45,739 bases of DNA from Bacteroidota bacterium (GCA_003250475.1 QKGI01000097.1:1-45739); one strand, 5' to 3'. Positions 15,610-24,873 are shown, counted from the first letter of the stretch. The notes: a model not told the origin generated them from the letters alone. A program made the numbers and translations.

Positions 15610-18258
15610 CTAATTAAGCCGGAGAGTAAGCCTGAGCGCCACAGCCTCGAACGATCTGTTGCGGAAGCCGGCATATACTCCTATCTCTGCCAGGAAGAAT
15701 ATCTCACTTACGGAGTATCCCGCCTCGTAATAACAGCCGTAGTCAGGAGTCCATAGCACCGCCAGGCTCATGTTTTCCCTGGTGAGAGTGCTGCTCAGTC
15801 CCGGTAATCTCTTCAGAACAAGCATAGGTGTGGTGTACCGCATATGCCCTTCGGCATATGCGTCCGGAGAGGAGACGGAGTAATAGGGTTTCAGATAGAA
15901 GGCATCTTCATAGTTGTTTATCAGCACAGGCGAGGCCTGGGTGTTGAAGAAGTACATATCCTGGAGCTGCAGGTTCTCTTTCCTGAAAAACAGGCCTCCC
16001 CTGATACGCCAGCGGAACTCCTTCATCGGTCCGTACCTGGCAGTACGACTGATGTCGGCCATGACCAGGTCGTAATGCCCGGAGAGTGTATCATTATAGT
16101 TATACCCGTGCTTCCATGTGAGCGCAAAGGTCGGGTAGTCGGATCCGGCATTGATCTTTGCCGTTCCTGTGAGCCTGTAACGCTGACGCGGAGTGTAGGT
16201 CAGCACCGAGGTGAATGACAGGTGCCGGTGGGCAAATATTTGCAGCTGATCCTGGATATTGCCGTCGCCGTTTACAAAAGGGTTGTCCGGGATATTGCCG
16301 GTCCAGGGGCGGCTGCGGCTGAAGATTGAGAAGGTGGCGTTATTGGTAAGTGGCTGACGCAGTTCATACATTGCTGACAGGGAGAGATTAAGCCCGTTAG
16401 CCAGGTCGACCCTGTTACCAGTTATAAGGTATGTACTGTTGTAGAGCTTCATCCAGTTTTCCCTGAACAGGAGAGAAGAGACCGTGTTCAGCAGCGGGTT
16501 GACACCCGACGGTGAGAACTCATCTGAATGTCTGCCGGCCCTGAAATATATATTGCCGCTGCGGAGCGGATCATACAGCAGATTGGCAGACAGGTTCCAC
16601 ATCATCCTCCGGCGGCTGAAGGCATACTCTGCCGATGGTGCCAGGGTGAATCTTCCATCCTGGCCTGCCTTCACCGAGAGACTCATTCCTGTGCCGGCCA
16701 CAAAACCATCAACGGTATTGAAGGAGAATCTTTTCAGGTCTGCCAGGCCTTCAAAATCAAGATAGGCCTCTTTTGAGAGCTTCATCTTTTTGCCAAGGGC
16801 CAGGTCCCTTACCAGAGATGCTGCCGCACTTTTCTTACCGTCATCAGAGCCCGGTCCTATAGTTAAAGTCAGTGTGGAGGTATCACGGTGCACCAGTGGC
16901 TCACCTGTTGCTGACACCACTGAAATAGTTGCTGTCTCCTCCTCCGTCAGCGGGATGGGTCTTACTTCAGTCCAGTATGAGGTGTCCTTCCGTGTAGCAT
17001 CTTCCTCGATGATATAGGTGGTTCTCTCCTCTATCTCCAGTGGTGGCTTCACCTCATCGCGCCTGGCATTCCTGGTGTTCAGCCTGGACAGACGTGACAT
17101 ATCCCTTGCCGACAGGTCGTCTTTCGACAGTATCTCTTCTATCTCTCTCTGTTCCTTTGTCTTCCCGGCTTCATTGCCTTCAGCCTCTTCATATGCATAG
17201 TACGTGACCGGCAGTGACACTGACCTGTCGGGCTCAACCTCGAGGTATTTTACAGCACTTGTATATGACGCCCTGGCCCTGATACCCATCACCGATATTC
17301 CCAGGTCGAACTGATGGCTGACAGGCATCCATATACCTTCCTCCACCGGAGTGTAAAGCTGCCTGACCCTCACATTTCCGGCCAGGTTCTCATTGGTCAG
17401 GTCAAGGGAATGAATAGCCCACAGGTCTTCCACGATATATATTACTCCGGAGAACAGCTGCTGGCTTTTTCTCCGGGGGGTGACCCTTATTTTGTCAATG
17501 ACAAAATCACCCTGGGATGAGGAACCGAGGAAGGTATATTTATAATGTGAGAATGCGGTTGGCGCCAGTGGGGAGATAGCGATGTCTGCCAGGACGGGTT
17601 GATAGAAGCTGGCCTCAAGGTAATCCATAGGAGAAGCCTGGTCCTCTCCGGAGGGGAAATTTGAGTTGGAGGAGATAACCCGGTGGACATATTTATCCGG
17701 GGCATTGAATGTGATGATGTTAACTGATTCTGAAAAGTAATACCTGCCCTCCTGCAGTTCGCCCTCGTTGGCTTCGATCTTCATCCGTTTTTTTACCATT
17801 TCCGGGATCCTGTCGACGCTGCCTCCACCCCTGATATATACCTCAGCCCTGTACATCTTTACCTGGTTCATGTGGTACGGGGCCATACCTATAGTTTTCC
17901 GCATGATATAATATGCCGGGTCCCTGCCGGATGCCGAGACCCTCACAGGCGGTATCTCAAACAGTTGTTCGTTAAGGGTGATGTCAGCAACTATTGTCTC
18001 CGTGGTTACAGTAAATGTTTTTACTACCGGAGTGTAGCCCAGGAACTGGTAACTCACGTTGTATGTACCCGCGGGAAGCGTGATTTCATAATAGCCGTCA
18101 TTGTTTGTAGTGGTTCCCTGGTGTAGTTCCTGGATATATACCGATGCAGCTGCCATCGGAAGGCCGCTGTTGTCTGTTATCCTGCCGCTGATAACCTGGG
18201 CGTCAGCGAATATGAACGGGATCAGAAGCCCCAGGGATACAGCAATCAGGCTTCGCAT
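15610..18258 (-). CDS. DUF5686 outer-membrane protein with carboxypeptidase-like regulatory domain
   Basis: A large exported protein of 882 residues. A signal peptide (residues 1-20) is followed by a carboxypeptidase-D regulatory-like beta-sandwich (about 23-105, with the NGYYEITLPAGTY-type motif), as in SusC N-termini. The rest matches the Bacteroidota DUF5686 family: it opens with YYIMRKTIGMAPYHMNQVKM and ends in many alternating beta strands, predicted to be a barrel in the outer membrane. No TonB box or plug domain was recognised, so it is not a typical SusC transporter. The function is unknown. Its start overlaps the rsmI stop by 13 bp, so it ends a three-gene operon. Confidence 0.85.
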   Translation of the reverse strand: MRSLIAVSLGLLIPFIFADAQVISGRITDNSGLPMAAASVYIQELHQGTTTNNDGYYEITLPAGTYNVSYQFLGYTPVVKTFTVTTETIVADITLNEQLFEIPPVRVSASGRDPAYYIMRKTIGMAPYHMNQVKMYRAEVYIRGGGSVDRIPEMVKKRMKIEANEGELQEGRYYFSESVNIITFNAPDKYVHRVISSNSNFPSGEDQASPMDYLEASFYQPVLADIAISPLAPTAFSHYKYTFLGSSSQGDFVIDKIRVTPRRKSQQLFSGVIYIVEDLWAIHSLDLTNENLAGNVRVRQLYTPVEEGIWMPVSHQFDLGISVMGIRARASYTSAVKYLEVEPDRSVSLPVTYYAYEEAEGNEAGKTKEQREIEEILSKDDLSARDMSRLSRLNTRNARRDEVKPPLEIEERTTYIIEEDATRKDTSYWTEVRPIPLTEEETATISVVSATGEPLVHRDTSTLTLTIGPGSDDGKKSAAASLVRDLALGKKMKLSKEAYLDFEGLADLKRFSFNTVDGFVAGTGMSLSVKAGQDGRFTLAPSAEYAFSRRRMMWNLSANLLYDPLRSGNIYFRAGRHSDEFSPSGVNPLLNTVSSLLFRENWMKLYNSTYLITGNRVDLANGLNLSLSAMYELRQPLTNNATFSIFSRSRPWTGNIPDNPFVNGDGNIQDQLQIFAHRHLSFTSVLTYTPRQRYRLTGTAKINAGSDYPTFALTWKHGYNYNDTLSGHYDLVMADISRTARYGPMKEFRWRIRGGLFFRKENLQLQDMYFFNTQASPVLINNYEDAFYLKPYYSVSSPDAYAEGHMRYTTPMLVLKRLPGLSSTLTRENMSLAVLWTPDYGCYYEAGYSVSEIFFLAEIGVYAGFRNRSFEAVALRLTLRLN

Positions 18259-18959
18259 TGCCAGTCATTTTCTTCCGGGTGATCCCTGAATGAATTACCG
18301 GCAACCACAATTACAAACTCACCTCTCGGTTGTGTGGTTGAGAAGTGTGTTGCCAGTGATCTCAGCGTTCCACGTATCGTCTCTTCAAATTTCTTGGTAA
18401 GCTCCCGGGAGACAGAAGCCTTTCGGTCCTCGCCCAGCACTGAAGCCAGCTGCCCGAGAGTCTTCAGCACCCTGAAAGGTGATTCATAAAATATCATTGT
18501 CCTCTCTTCTTCTGCCAGTGAGGCCAGTCTTTTCTGCCTTCCCTTCTTCTGGGGGAGGAATCCTTCGAAGCAGAAACGGTCGGATGGCAGCCCGGAGTCC
18601 ACCAGGGCAGGGACGAATGCCGTGGGACCGGGCAATGCCTCCACAGGTATGTCTCTCTCGAGACATCTTCTGACGATAAGGAATCCGGGGTCTGATATCC
18701 CAGGGGTGCCTGCATCGGAGACCAGGGCTGTTAGTGTGCCCCGTTCGATACCGTCACACACTGCCTCAAGGCTGCGGTGTTCATTAAACTTGTGGTGTGA
18801 CCGTAACGGCGCAATTATTCCATAATGATCAAGCAGTATGCGTGTCGTCCTGGTGTCTTCAGCAAGGATGAGACCCGCTGACCTCAATACTTCCAGGGCC
18901 CGCATGGTGATGTCACCGAGGTTGCCGATGGGAGTGGGAACCAGGATGAGTTTAGACAT
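18246..18959 (-). CDS. rsmI: 16S rRNA (cytidine-1402-2'-O) methyltransferase
   Basis: RsmI adds a 2'-O-methyl group to C1402 in the 16S decoding centre. From ATG 18959 the product has 237 residues and begins MSKLILVPTPIGNLGDIT, the canonical start of the family. Later motifs include AEDTRTTRILL and the glycine-rich SAM-binding SDAGTPGISDPG. An upstream ATG would add 27 residues but would lie well inside the preceding gene and has no family counterpart. With the chosen start there is an 8-bp overlap with the upstream gene. Confidence 0.94.
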   Translation of the reverse strand: MSKLILVPTPIGNLGDITMRALEVLRSAGLILAEDTRTTRILLDHYGIIAPLRSHHKFNEHRSLEAVCDGIERGTLTALVSDAGTPGISDPGFLIVRRCLERDIPVEALPGPTAFVPALVDSGLPSDRFCFEGFLPQKKGRQKRLASLAEEERTMIFYESPFRVLKTLGQLASVLGEDRKASVSRELTKKFEETIRGTLRSLATHFSTTQPRGEFVIVVAGNSFRDHPEENDWQCEA

Positions 18960-19713
18960 GAATACTGAATTTTCTGCGGACGACATCAACGAAGGATGAT
19001 TGTGCCGCAGGATCAGAACCCATAACCGTGCTCTCATCAAGGATCTTCATAGCTTCCCCCAGTGAGGCGGCAGAATTGAGCCTCCTGACAGTGTCATTGT
19101 ATGCTATGGTATCACCGCTGAAGAGCTCACGTATGAAGTAAAACTTGTCGTTTATGCCGATAGCGGCAGCAATATCCGATATCGGTTTACTGTGTATCAC
19201 AGATGACACTACCTCATCCTGCCGTTCAGATGAAATTTTCTCTCCCAGCGTACCGGCAGAGCTGAACCTGTCTGCCAGTATTGATTTCAACGGCTCCTGG
19301 CTTTTGTGAGTATCCTGTGCCTGCTTTACAGGTTCACCAGCTGTTTCTTTTTCGGTAACACTTATGAAATGATGTTCCTGTTGAGGGGGGATGACCTCAC
19401 TATCCTCCTCCGGCAGCCTGACCGCCTTATCCTCCGGCGCTGCCGTACTTGCCTGCTGAGGTGAAGCAACTTCCTTCGCCGCTTCTGTTCCAGTGACAAT
19501 CTTCACAGCATCTTTATTGTCTGCCTCCTGTGGTGCCGGAGTGCCGGCAAGATCGGGAAGCAGCTTCAGGAGGTCAGATGCACTGCGTACCCTCGACCTG
19601 GCAAGCTTTGTCTCTGCGATATGTGATCCGGGTACTGATGATAACTGGTCAAGCAATGCAATCGCCTCTTCCAGATCCCTCCCAATTATGCTCACTGCTT
19701 TCAGTAAATCCAT
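18952..19713 (-). CDS. Conserved hypothetical protein of Bacteroidota type
   Basis: A 253-residue soluble protein with no signal peptide or membrane segment. An N-terminal helical part (about 1-55) is followed by a long low-complexity region rich in Glu, Ala, Pro and Gln (about 56-150). A compact C-terminal domain of about 95 residues contains IAAAIGINDKFYFIRELFSGD and NDTVRRLNSAASLGEAMKIL. That C-terminal motif resembles a conserved family seen next to housekeeping genes in Bacteroidales; I know no function for it. It heads an operon with rsmI and a DUF5686 gene and has a good candidate -7 box, so it is likely well expressed. Confidence 0.8.
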   Translation of the reverse strand: MDLLKAVSIIGRDLEEAIALLDQLSSVPGSHIAETKLARSRVRSASDLLKLLPDLAGTPAPQEADNKDAVKIVTGTEAAKEVASPQQASTAAPEDKAVRLPEEDSEVIPPQQEHHFISVTEKETAGEPVKQAQDTHKSQEPLKSILADRFSSAGTLGEKISSERQDEVVSSVIHSKPISDIAAAIGINDKFYFIRELFSGDTIAYNDTVRRLNSAASLGEAMKILDESTVMGSDPAAQSSFVDVVRRKFSIHV

Positions 19714-19753
19714 CTACCTTTGTTTTTTAATTATGATCGTTTTCTTTATTTTG

Positions 19754-19761
19754 CAAAAGTA
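19754..19761 (-). promoter_or_regulatory. Candidate -7 box for the hypothetical-rsmI-DUF5686 operon
   Basis: The minus strand reads TACTTTTGCA, a strong match to TAnnTTTGCA, 41 bases before ATG 19713. A plus-strand TACCTTTG at 19715-19722 could serve tdk, but only with a leader of about 100 bases. Confidence 0.55.
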
Positions 19762-19830
19762 ATTAATAAAACTCTTTTTGGCCCGATTAAATCCCGTACA
19801 CTATTGAACGGCTATTTCATTATCTAAAGT

Positions 19831-20412
19831 ATGGAGTTTCTTGAAAATTCGGTTGACAACGCAGGTAAGCGCGGTTCCGTGGAGGTGATTGCCGGTTCAA
19901 TGTTCTCGGGCAAGACCGAGGAACTTATAAGAAGGCTTCGCAGGGCCATGTTTGCCGGACTGAAGGTGGAGATTTTCAAGCCATCTATTGATGTAAGATA
20001 CTCAGAAGACAGGGTTGTATCTCATGATGAAAAGTCTATTCCGTCAACACCGGTGGAGAATGCTTCCTCAATACTCCTTCTTGCCGGCGGTGTTGAGGTT
20101 GTAGGGATTGACGAAGCCCAGTTTTTTGACAACAGTCTTATCGATGTCTGTACCATGCTGGCCGATTCAGGTACCAGGGTTATAGTAGCCGGACTTGACA
20201 TGGACTTTGCAGGAAAACCTTTCGGTCCCATGCCTGCCCTGATGGCTGTGGCTGAATTTGTAAGCAAGGTACATGCCATTTGCGTCAGGTGCGGAAACCT
20301 GGCCCAGTATTCACATCGTAAAACAAAAGATGATAAGGTGGTGGTACTTGGAGAGAAGGATATCTACGAGCCTCTCTGCAGGTCGTGCTATATAAAATCC
20401 GTTAACAGGTGA
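19831..20412 (+). CDS. tdk: Thymidine kinase, type II
   Basis: Phosphorylates thymidine to dTMP in pyrimidine salvage. The 193-residue product has the P-loop [11 protein letters not shown] near residues 23-33, the Walker B-like GIDEAQFFD around residue 91, and a C-terminal zinc site formed by CVRCG and LCRSC. This matches the small TK1-like type II enzymes. The gene is monocistronic and convergent with the Crp-like regulator, with a 3-bp gap between the stops. Confidence 0.96.
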   Translation: MEFLENSVDNAGKRGSVEVIAGSMFSGKTEELIRRLRRAMFAGLKVEIFKPSIDVRYSEDRVVSHDEKSIPSTPVENASSILLLAGGVEVVGIDEAQFFDNSLIDVCTMLADSGTRVIVAGLDMDFAGKPFGPMPALMAVAEFVSKVHAICVRCGNLAQYSHRKTKDDKVVVLGEKDIYEPLCRSCYIKSVNR

Positions 20413-20415
20413 GGG

Positions 20416-21117
20416 TCATCCCAGCTGGCTTATTTTCTCAAGCTTTGCGGAATCAACAATACATATCTTTTTCCCGTCAAGGGCTATGACAGCCTCGGTG
20501 GCGAACATCGAAAGCGTTCTTATGGCATTTGAGGTGGTCATATTTGAGAAGCAGGCCAGGTCCTCCCTGGAAACGTAGGCCCTGATGGTCCTGCCGTCAT
20601 TCTCTACCCCATAGGTATCCCTGAGAACAAGAAGTGATTCTGCAAGCCTACCCCTGATATGTTTCTGGGTAAGTGATACCGTTCTTTTGTTCGAGAAGGA
20701 GAGCTCGACTGCCATCATGCGCATCAGCTTCATGGCGAGGTCCGGATTACGTCTTATAAGCTTCATAAAAGGCTCCCTGTCAAACCTGCATATGCCGGCG
20801 TCCTCAATTACCACGGCAGAGGCTGAGTAGGTTGTGCCTGTGATAAAGGCAGCAAACCCGATGAGACCCTGTGGTCTGACCATCCTGATGATCTGTTCAC
20901 GGCCACCGATACCCTGTTTGTATACCTTTACCTTACCGCTGGCGAGACAGTAAATACCAGCAGGCCTGCCCCCTTCATGAAAAATCATTTCACCTTTCCT
21001 TAACGAAGTGCAGCTATGGTCCTGAAGCAGGTACTCCTTCTCCTTGTCAGGAAGATCCCTGAACAATGAAAACGGTCCCTCAAGACACTGCTCCAGGTAA
21101 GAGTTAGTATAGAACAT
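20416..21117 (-). CDS. Crp/Fnr family transcriptional regulator
   Basis: A 233-residue regulator with an N-terminal cyclic-nucleotide-binding-like beta-barrel (about 15-130, with GEMIFHEGGRPAGIYCLASGKVKVY) and a C-terminal winged helix (about 155-225, with AYVSREDLACFSNMTTSNAIRTLSMF as the recognition region). There is no FNR-type cysteine cluster in the N-terminus, so oxygen sensing through an iron-sulfur centre is unlikely; the ligand is unknown. A perfect palindrome at 21125-21140, directly before the start and after the -7 box, suggests autoregulation. Confidence 0.9.
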   Translation of the reverse strand: MFYTNSYLEQCLEGPFSLFRDLPDKEKEYLLQDHSCTSLRKGEMIFHEGGRPAGIYCLASGKVKVYKQGIGGREQIIRMVRPQGLIGFAAFITGTTYSASAVVIEDAGICRFDREPFMKLIRRNPDLAMKLMRMMAVELSFSNKRTVSLTQKHIRGRLAESLLVLRDTYGVENDGRTIRAYVSREDLACFSNMTTSNAIRTLSMFATEAVIALDGKKICIVDSAKLEKISQLG

Positions 21118-21124
21118 TTCCCCT

Positions 21125-21140
21125 TATGTTAAACAACATA
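21125..21140. promoter_or_regulatory. Palindrome before the Crp-like gene
   Basis: TATGTT-N4-AACATA is a perfect inverted repeat with a 4-base centre, the geometry typical of Crp/Fnr operators. It lies 8 bases before the ATG and immediately downstream of the candidate -7 box, so a bound regulator would block transcription start. Confidence 0.45.
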
Positions 21141-21148
21141 CAAAGATA
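21141..21148 (-). promoter_or_regulatory. Candidate -7 box for the Crp-like regulator
   Basis: The minus strand reads TATCTTTG, matching TAnnTTTG, 24 bases before ATG 21117 and abutting the palindrome at 21125-21140. Confidence 0.5.
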
Positions 21149-21224
21149 TTAAAAAAGTGATATGGGGTGAAAATTAACGTTTTTTAACACACTATAAGAC
21201 AGACAGTTGAGTATGTGTATGTTG

Positions 21225-22886
21225 TCATCTGAATTTTGCAATGATGGGTATTCTTCTGCCGCTCCCGAACGCTTTGGATGACACACGAAGAACAGGAGGA
21301 GTCTGTTTTCTCTTGAACTCACTGGTACGTACAAGTGTAATCACTTTCTCCACCAGGTCCGGATCAAATCCTTCACTTATGATTTGTTCGGCAGATCTTT
21401 CACCATCGATATACCGGAACAGTATGGGGTCAAGCCTGTCATATGGCGGCAGGGAATCGGTGTCAAGCTGGTCTGGCTTCAGTTCGGCTGAGGGAGGCCT
21501 GGAGATTATGGCGCGTGGTATTATCTCTTCATGAGAATTTATCTCCTCTGCCAGCCGGTATACTTCTGTCTTGTAAATATCGCCTATGACCGATAGTCCG
21601 CCGGCCATATCGCCGTATAGTGTTCCATACCCGGTTGCAGCCTCGCTCTTGTTGGAGGTGTTCAGGAGCATATAGCCGAATTTGTTCGCAAAAGCCATAA
21701 GAATCATCGCACGCAGGCGTGACTGTATATTTTCTTCCGTTATGTCCGGTTCCCTGTCTCCAAAGAACGGGTTCAGAGTCTTTTCAATGATATGCCGTGC
21801 TTCTTCGATGCTTACAATATGGTAAGGCACACCCAGCCTGGTTGCCATCTCCACAGAAACGGTCACGGAATGCCCGGAGGAGTAGATGGTTGGCATAAGC
21901 AGGGCCAGCGTATTCTCTGCTCCCAGCGCTTCGGCAGCCAGTGCAAGAACCACCGCTGAGTCTATCCCCCCCGAAAGGCCGACGACAGCCTTCCGCAATC
22001 CTCCCTTGTTAAAGAAGTCTCTGATGCCTGTCACCAGTGCTTTATGGACATAGCCTGTCATATCATCGGGGTACGAGGGAGGAAGGGAATACTGTTTCTG
22101 ATCGTGGACGGTGGATGGTACCTCTACTGTTCTTACCTCCTCGTCGCAGAAGGCAAGTTTCTCAAGTAAGGTGCCGTCACTATCGATAAGAACCGAGGAA
22201 CCGTCAAATATAAGTTCGGTATAGCCTCCTGTCTGGTTGACAGATATGAATGGCTTGCGATACTCCATGGCGTTCCTGATAAACACCTCTTCCCTTATCT
22301 TTATCCTGTTGTGGGAGAATGGATTGGCGGCGATATTAATGATAAGCGAAGGATTTTCCTTCATGAGTTCATCAAGAGGTGTGACGCTGTAAAGCCTCCA
22401 TAAACCCCTGTCGCCGAAAGGCTGTTCGTCCCAGATGTCCTCGCAGATAGTGATGGCTATCCTCTCACCATTCAGCTCCACAGTCTGAAACATCGATCCA
22501 GGCTGGAAGTACCTGTCTTCATCAAAAATATCATATGTGGGCAGGAGGGTTTTGTTTATTACTGCCCTGATCTTTCCTTCATGCAGGAAGAAGGCCGAGT
22601 TATGAAGGCCTTTTCCGAAGACCCCGGCATTGGCAGAAGGGCCGCCAACAATAGCTGCTATATCGTTACAGTGCGAGGCTATCTCCATCACGGCTGCAGT
22701 CGCAGCCGTAATAATATCATTCTTGAACAGCAGATCCAGTGGTGGATATCCGGTGACTGCCAGCTCGGAGAAGACAGCCAGGTCAGCGCCCTGATTCCGT
22801 GCAATTTCCAGGGCAGAGATAATCTTAATAGTATTGCCGGAGACATCACCGGGGATGTAATTCAACTGTGCTAGTGCAACTTTCAT
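21225..22886 (-). CDS. nadE: Glutamine-dependent NAD+ synthetase
   Basis: Makes NAD+ from nicotinic acid adenine dinucleotide, ATP and glutamine. The 553-residue protein fuses an N-terminal nitrilase-type glutaminase domain (about 1-250; catalytic triad Glu41, Lys112, Cys148 in ITICEDIW) to a C-terminal synthetase domain with the P-loop GLSGGIDSAVV. This two-domain form differs from the shorter ammonia-dependent NadE. The start lies 10 bp after the stop of an outer-membrane barrel gene, so the two are probably co-transcribed. No clear terminator was seen in the 107 bp before the Crp-like gene. Confidence 0.96.
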   Translation of the reverse strand: MKVALAQLNYIPGDVSGNTIKIISALEIARNQGADLAVFSELAVTGYPPLDLLFKNDIITAATAAVMEIASHCNDIAAIVGGPSANAGVFGKGLHNSAFFLHEGKIRAVINKTLLPTYDIFDEDRYFQPGSMFQTVELNGERIAITICEDIWDEQPFGDRGLWRLYSVTPLDELMKENPSLIINIAANPFSHNRIKIREEVFIRNAMEYRKPFISVNQTGGYTELIFDGSSVLIDSDGTLLEKLAFCDEEVRTVEVPSTVHDQKQYSLPPSYPDDMTGYVHKALVTGIRDFFNKGGLRKAVVGLSGGIDSAVVLALAAEALGAENTLALLMPTIYSSGHSVTVSVEMATRLGVPYHIVSIEEARHIIEKTLNPFFGDREPDITEENIQSRLRAMILMAFANKFGYMLLNTSNKSEAATGYGTLYGDMAGGLSVIGDIYKTEVYRLAEEINSHEEIIPRAIISRPPSAELKPDQLDTDSLPPYDRLDPILFRYIDGERSAEQIISEGFDPDLVEKVITLVRTSEFKRKQTPPVLRVSSKAFGSGRRIPIIAKFR

Positions 22887-22896
22887 AGCTTTAATG

Positions 22897-23595
22897 TCAG
22901 AACCTAAGGCCCAGTCTGACTCCTATCATCTTCAGGCGTGTACGGTCGTCAGGCTGGTCAACATCTTCGAGGTCTTTGGTGACATCAAAGAAGTCCTGGG
23001 CATAGTTTACCCCTGCAACAATTGACACTCCGTCGGTCAGTTCATATTCTATTCCTCCGCCAAGATGCCATCCGGCATTGAGCAGGTAGACCTCCTTCCT
23101 GGCATTTTCATCGTTTATCTGCATGGCCGGTATATCGACCGTCGGTTTTAACAATAATCTTATGTCGAAACCCAGGTCAGTGTAGTATGTCAGTTCCCCG
23201 GTCTGGTTTGTCTGGAAACGGACACCTGCAGGCAGGCTCAGATAGCGCAGACTGTAATTCATCTCACTGCCGGCCGGGACTGTCTGTGTAAAGTTACTGA
23301 ATACCATGGTGTGAGTATCTGACGCACTCTGGCGTCCGCCTGCTGTGATGAAGCTTAAGCCCGATGAAAGGGCAATGTTTCCGGTGAGATAATGAAGAAC
23401 GTTAACCCCAAGGTCAAGACCTGTCTTTAATCCTTCACCCTGGTAATCCGTTTTGTTTGATTTCATCCATGAAATGACAGGATCAGCGTGAACCGCGAAA
23501 TCAAACTTCTGAGCGAATCCCCGTGCGGGCAGCGTGATGAGCAACAGACCGGCAAGGATTCTCAGCGATGACCTGATGTTTACTCTTTTTATCAT
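22897..23595 (-). CDS. PorT-like outer-membrane beta-barrel protein
   Basis: A 232-residue exported protein. A long positively charged signal peptide ends at GFAQ near residue 29. The rest alternates hydrophobic and polar residues in strands typical of an eight-stranded barrel and ends in the aromatic strand MIGVRLGLRF, as outer-membrane barrels do. It falls in the broad PorT/OMP_b-brl class; PorT itself takes part in T9SS, but this class is large and the exact role is unknown. It is followed by nadE after 10 bp and is divergent from gldB. Confidence 0.82.
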   Translation of the reverse strand: MIKRVNIRSSLRILAGLLLITLPARGFAQKFDFAVHADPVISWMKSNKTDYQGEGLKTGLDLGVNVLHYLTGNIALSSGLSFITAGGRQSASDTHTMVFSNFTQTVPAGSEMNYSLRYLSLPAGVRFQTNQTGELTYYTDLGFDIRLLLKPTVDIPAMQINDENARKEVYLLNAGWHLGGGIEYELTDGVSIVAGVNYAQDFFDVTKDLEDVDQPDDRTRLKMIGVRLGLRF

Positions 23596-23786
23596 GATAA
23601 TCCTGTTAACTAAGAATGATGAGGTGCCCGTTTCTTTTATCCTTTCACAACAGGCTGTGGCGACAGAGTGCCTTCAAGCCTGTATGTGTTCAGGGAGATT
23701 GGGTGTTTCATCTTATCCTGGTTTGCCCGTCAAAATTATAAATAAATGCGCTTATTTTGTACAGACAACAATATATTACCGGATAT

Positions 23787-24815
23787 ATGACCCTTCGCAT
23801 CACTTTATTCAGACTACAGCTATCATTGATTTTTCTCCTGACTCTCTTCTCCTGCCGCCGTGACCCGTACAAGGTAAATCTCTCCGGCATTGAATGTGAT
23901 ATTACCATCAGGGATCTGGCCGCTGAGATATTCGATACTCCTCCCAACAGGATGGCGGAGAAAGCCGATACGCTTAAGCTTGAATACGGAAGTGTGATGG
24001 AGACGTACAGTAAGGTGATCGGTCTTTGTGATCCGTCCGACGAAAGATGGAACTCTGACTTTGTGATGTTTGCCACTGACATGCGCAACCTTGACCTGTG
24101 GGATGATGTTAAACGTGTCTGGCCTGACAATATGGCTCTTAAGCAGGAGCTGGAGGATGCCTTCAGACATTACCGGTACTACTTCCCGGAAAAGACAATC
24201 CCCGAGGTGGTGACCTGCATCTCTGTATTTAACAACAGCATAATTGTTGATGATTCTCTGCTCATGATCAGCCTTGACCGTTACCTGGGGTCTGATTCCA
24301 GGTATTATCCCGGCCTGGGTATTTTCAATTACCAGGCCCGGAAGATGACACCGGCATATACAGCTCCGGATTGCATGTATGCGTGGGCTACGACAGAGTG
24401 GGGCTTTGATGACATCGGTTACGGGACCAAAACCTTGCTCAATACGATGCTCCATGAAGCGAAGCTCGTCTATTTTACTAAAAGGATGATGCCGGCCCTC
24501 CCTGACACTATCCTGCATGGTTTCACCCAAAGGCAGATGGAATTCTGTAAAGTGAAAGAGGGAGAGATATGGGAATACCTTGTAAGCAACGACCTGCTCT
24601 TTTCCAGGGACGGATTTTTAATACGCAAGTTCACTGGAGAGGCTCCCTTTACAAGCTATTTCACAGAGGACTCCCCGGGCAGGGCTGTGGTCTGGACAGG
24701 TTTCAGGATACTTGAGAGATTCATGAATAACAATCCTGACATTACCTTGAAGGAGCTGATGGTCATGAATGATTGTCAGGCCATTTTAACCGGAGCTAAA
24801 TATAATCCTGACTAA
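23787..24815 (+). CDS. gldB: GldB-like gliding motility/T9SS-associated lipoprotein
   Basis: A 342-residue lipoprotein from ATG 23787. The signal sequence ends in LTLFSC, a lipobox whose Cys would be lipidated. The body matches the GldB family: a central SLDRYLGSDSRYYPGLG-like stretch, a late HGFTQRQMEFCKVKEGEIW stretch and TEDSPGRAVVWTGFRIL near the C-terminus. GldB is needed for gliding and is linked to T9SS in flavobacteria, but many non-gliding Bacteroidota carry homologues, so motility is not implied. Proximity to nadE recalls the gldB-nadE neighbourhood in other Bacteroidota. An upstream TTG start at 23757 is less likely because the signal peptide fits the ATG. Confidence 0.85.
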   Translation: MTLRITLFRLQLSLIFLLTLFSCRRDPYKVNLSGIECDITIRDLAAEIFDTPPNRMAEKADTLKLEYGSVMETYSKVIGLCDPSDERWNSDFVMFATDMRNLDLWDDVKRVWPDNMALKQELEDAFRHYRYYFPEKTIPEVVTCISVFNNSIIVDDSLLMISLDRYLGSDSRYYPGLGIFNYQARKMTPAYTAPDCMYAWATTEWGFDDIGYGTKTLLNTMLHEAKLVYFTKRMMPALPDTILHGFTQRQMEFCKVKEGEIWEYLVSNDLLFSRDGFLIRKFTGEAPFTSYFTEDSPGRAVVWTGFRILERFMNNNPDITLKELMVMNDCQAILTGAKYNPD

Positions 24816-24847
24816 AAAAAGAGAAGCTGCCCTTATCAGACAGCTTC
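24814..24847 (-). terminator. Intrinsic terminator of the ferredoxin gene
   Basis: A 7-bp stem (GAAGCTG at 24823-24829 with CAGCTTC at 24841-24847), with an 11-base loop, is followed on the minus strand by TCTTTTTTT. It starts 27 bases past the ferredoxin stop and overlaps the gldB stop codon. Confidence 0.75.
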
Positions 24848-24873
24848 CGGTTTCCTAAAAGCGCGAATGCGGG

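Noticed and set aside
23823-24530. Minus-strand open frame of 235 codons opposite gldB
   Set aside because: It is antisense to a clear lipoprotein gene and shows no recognisable motif.
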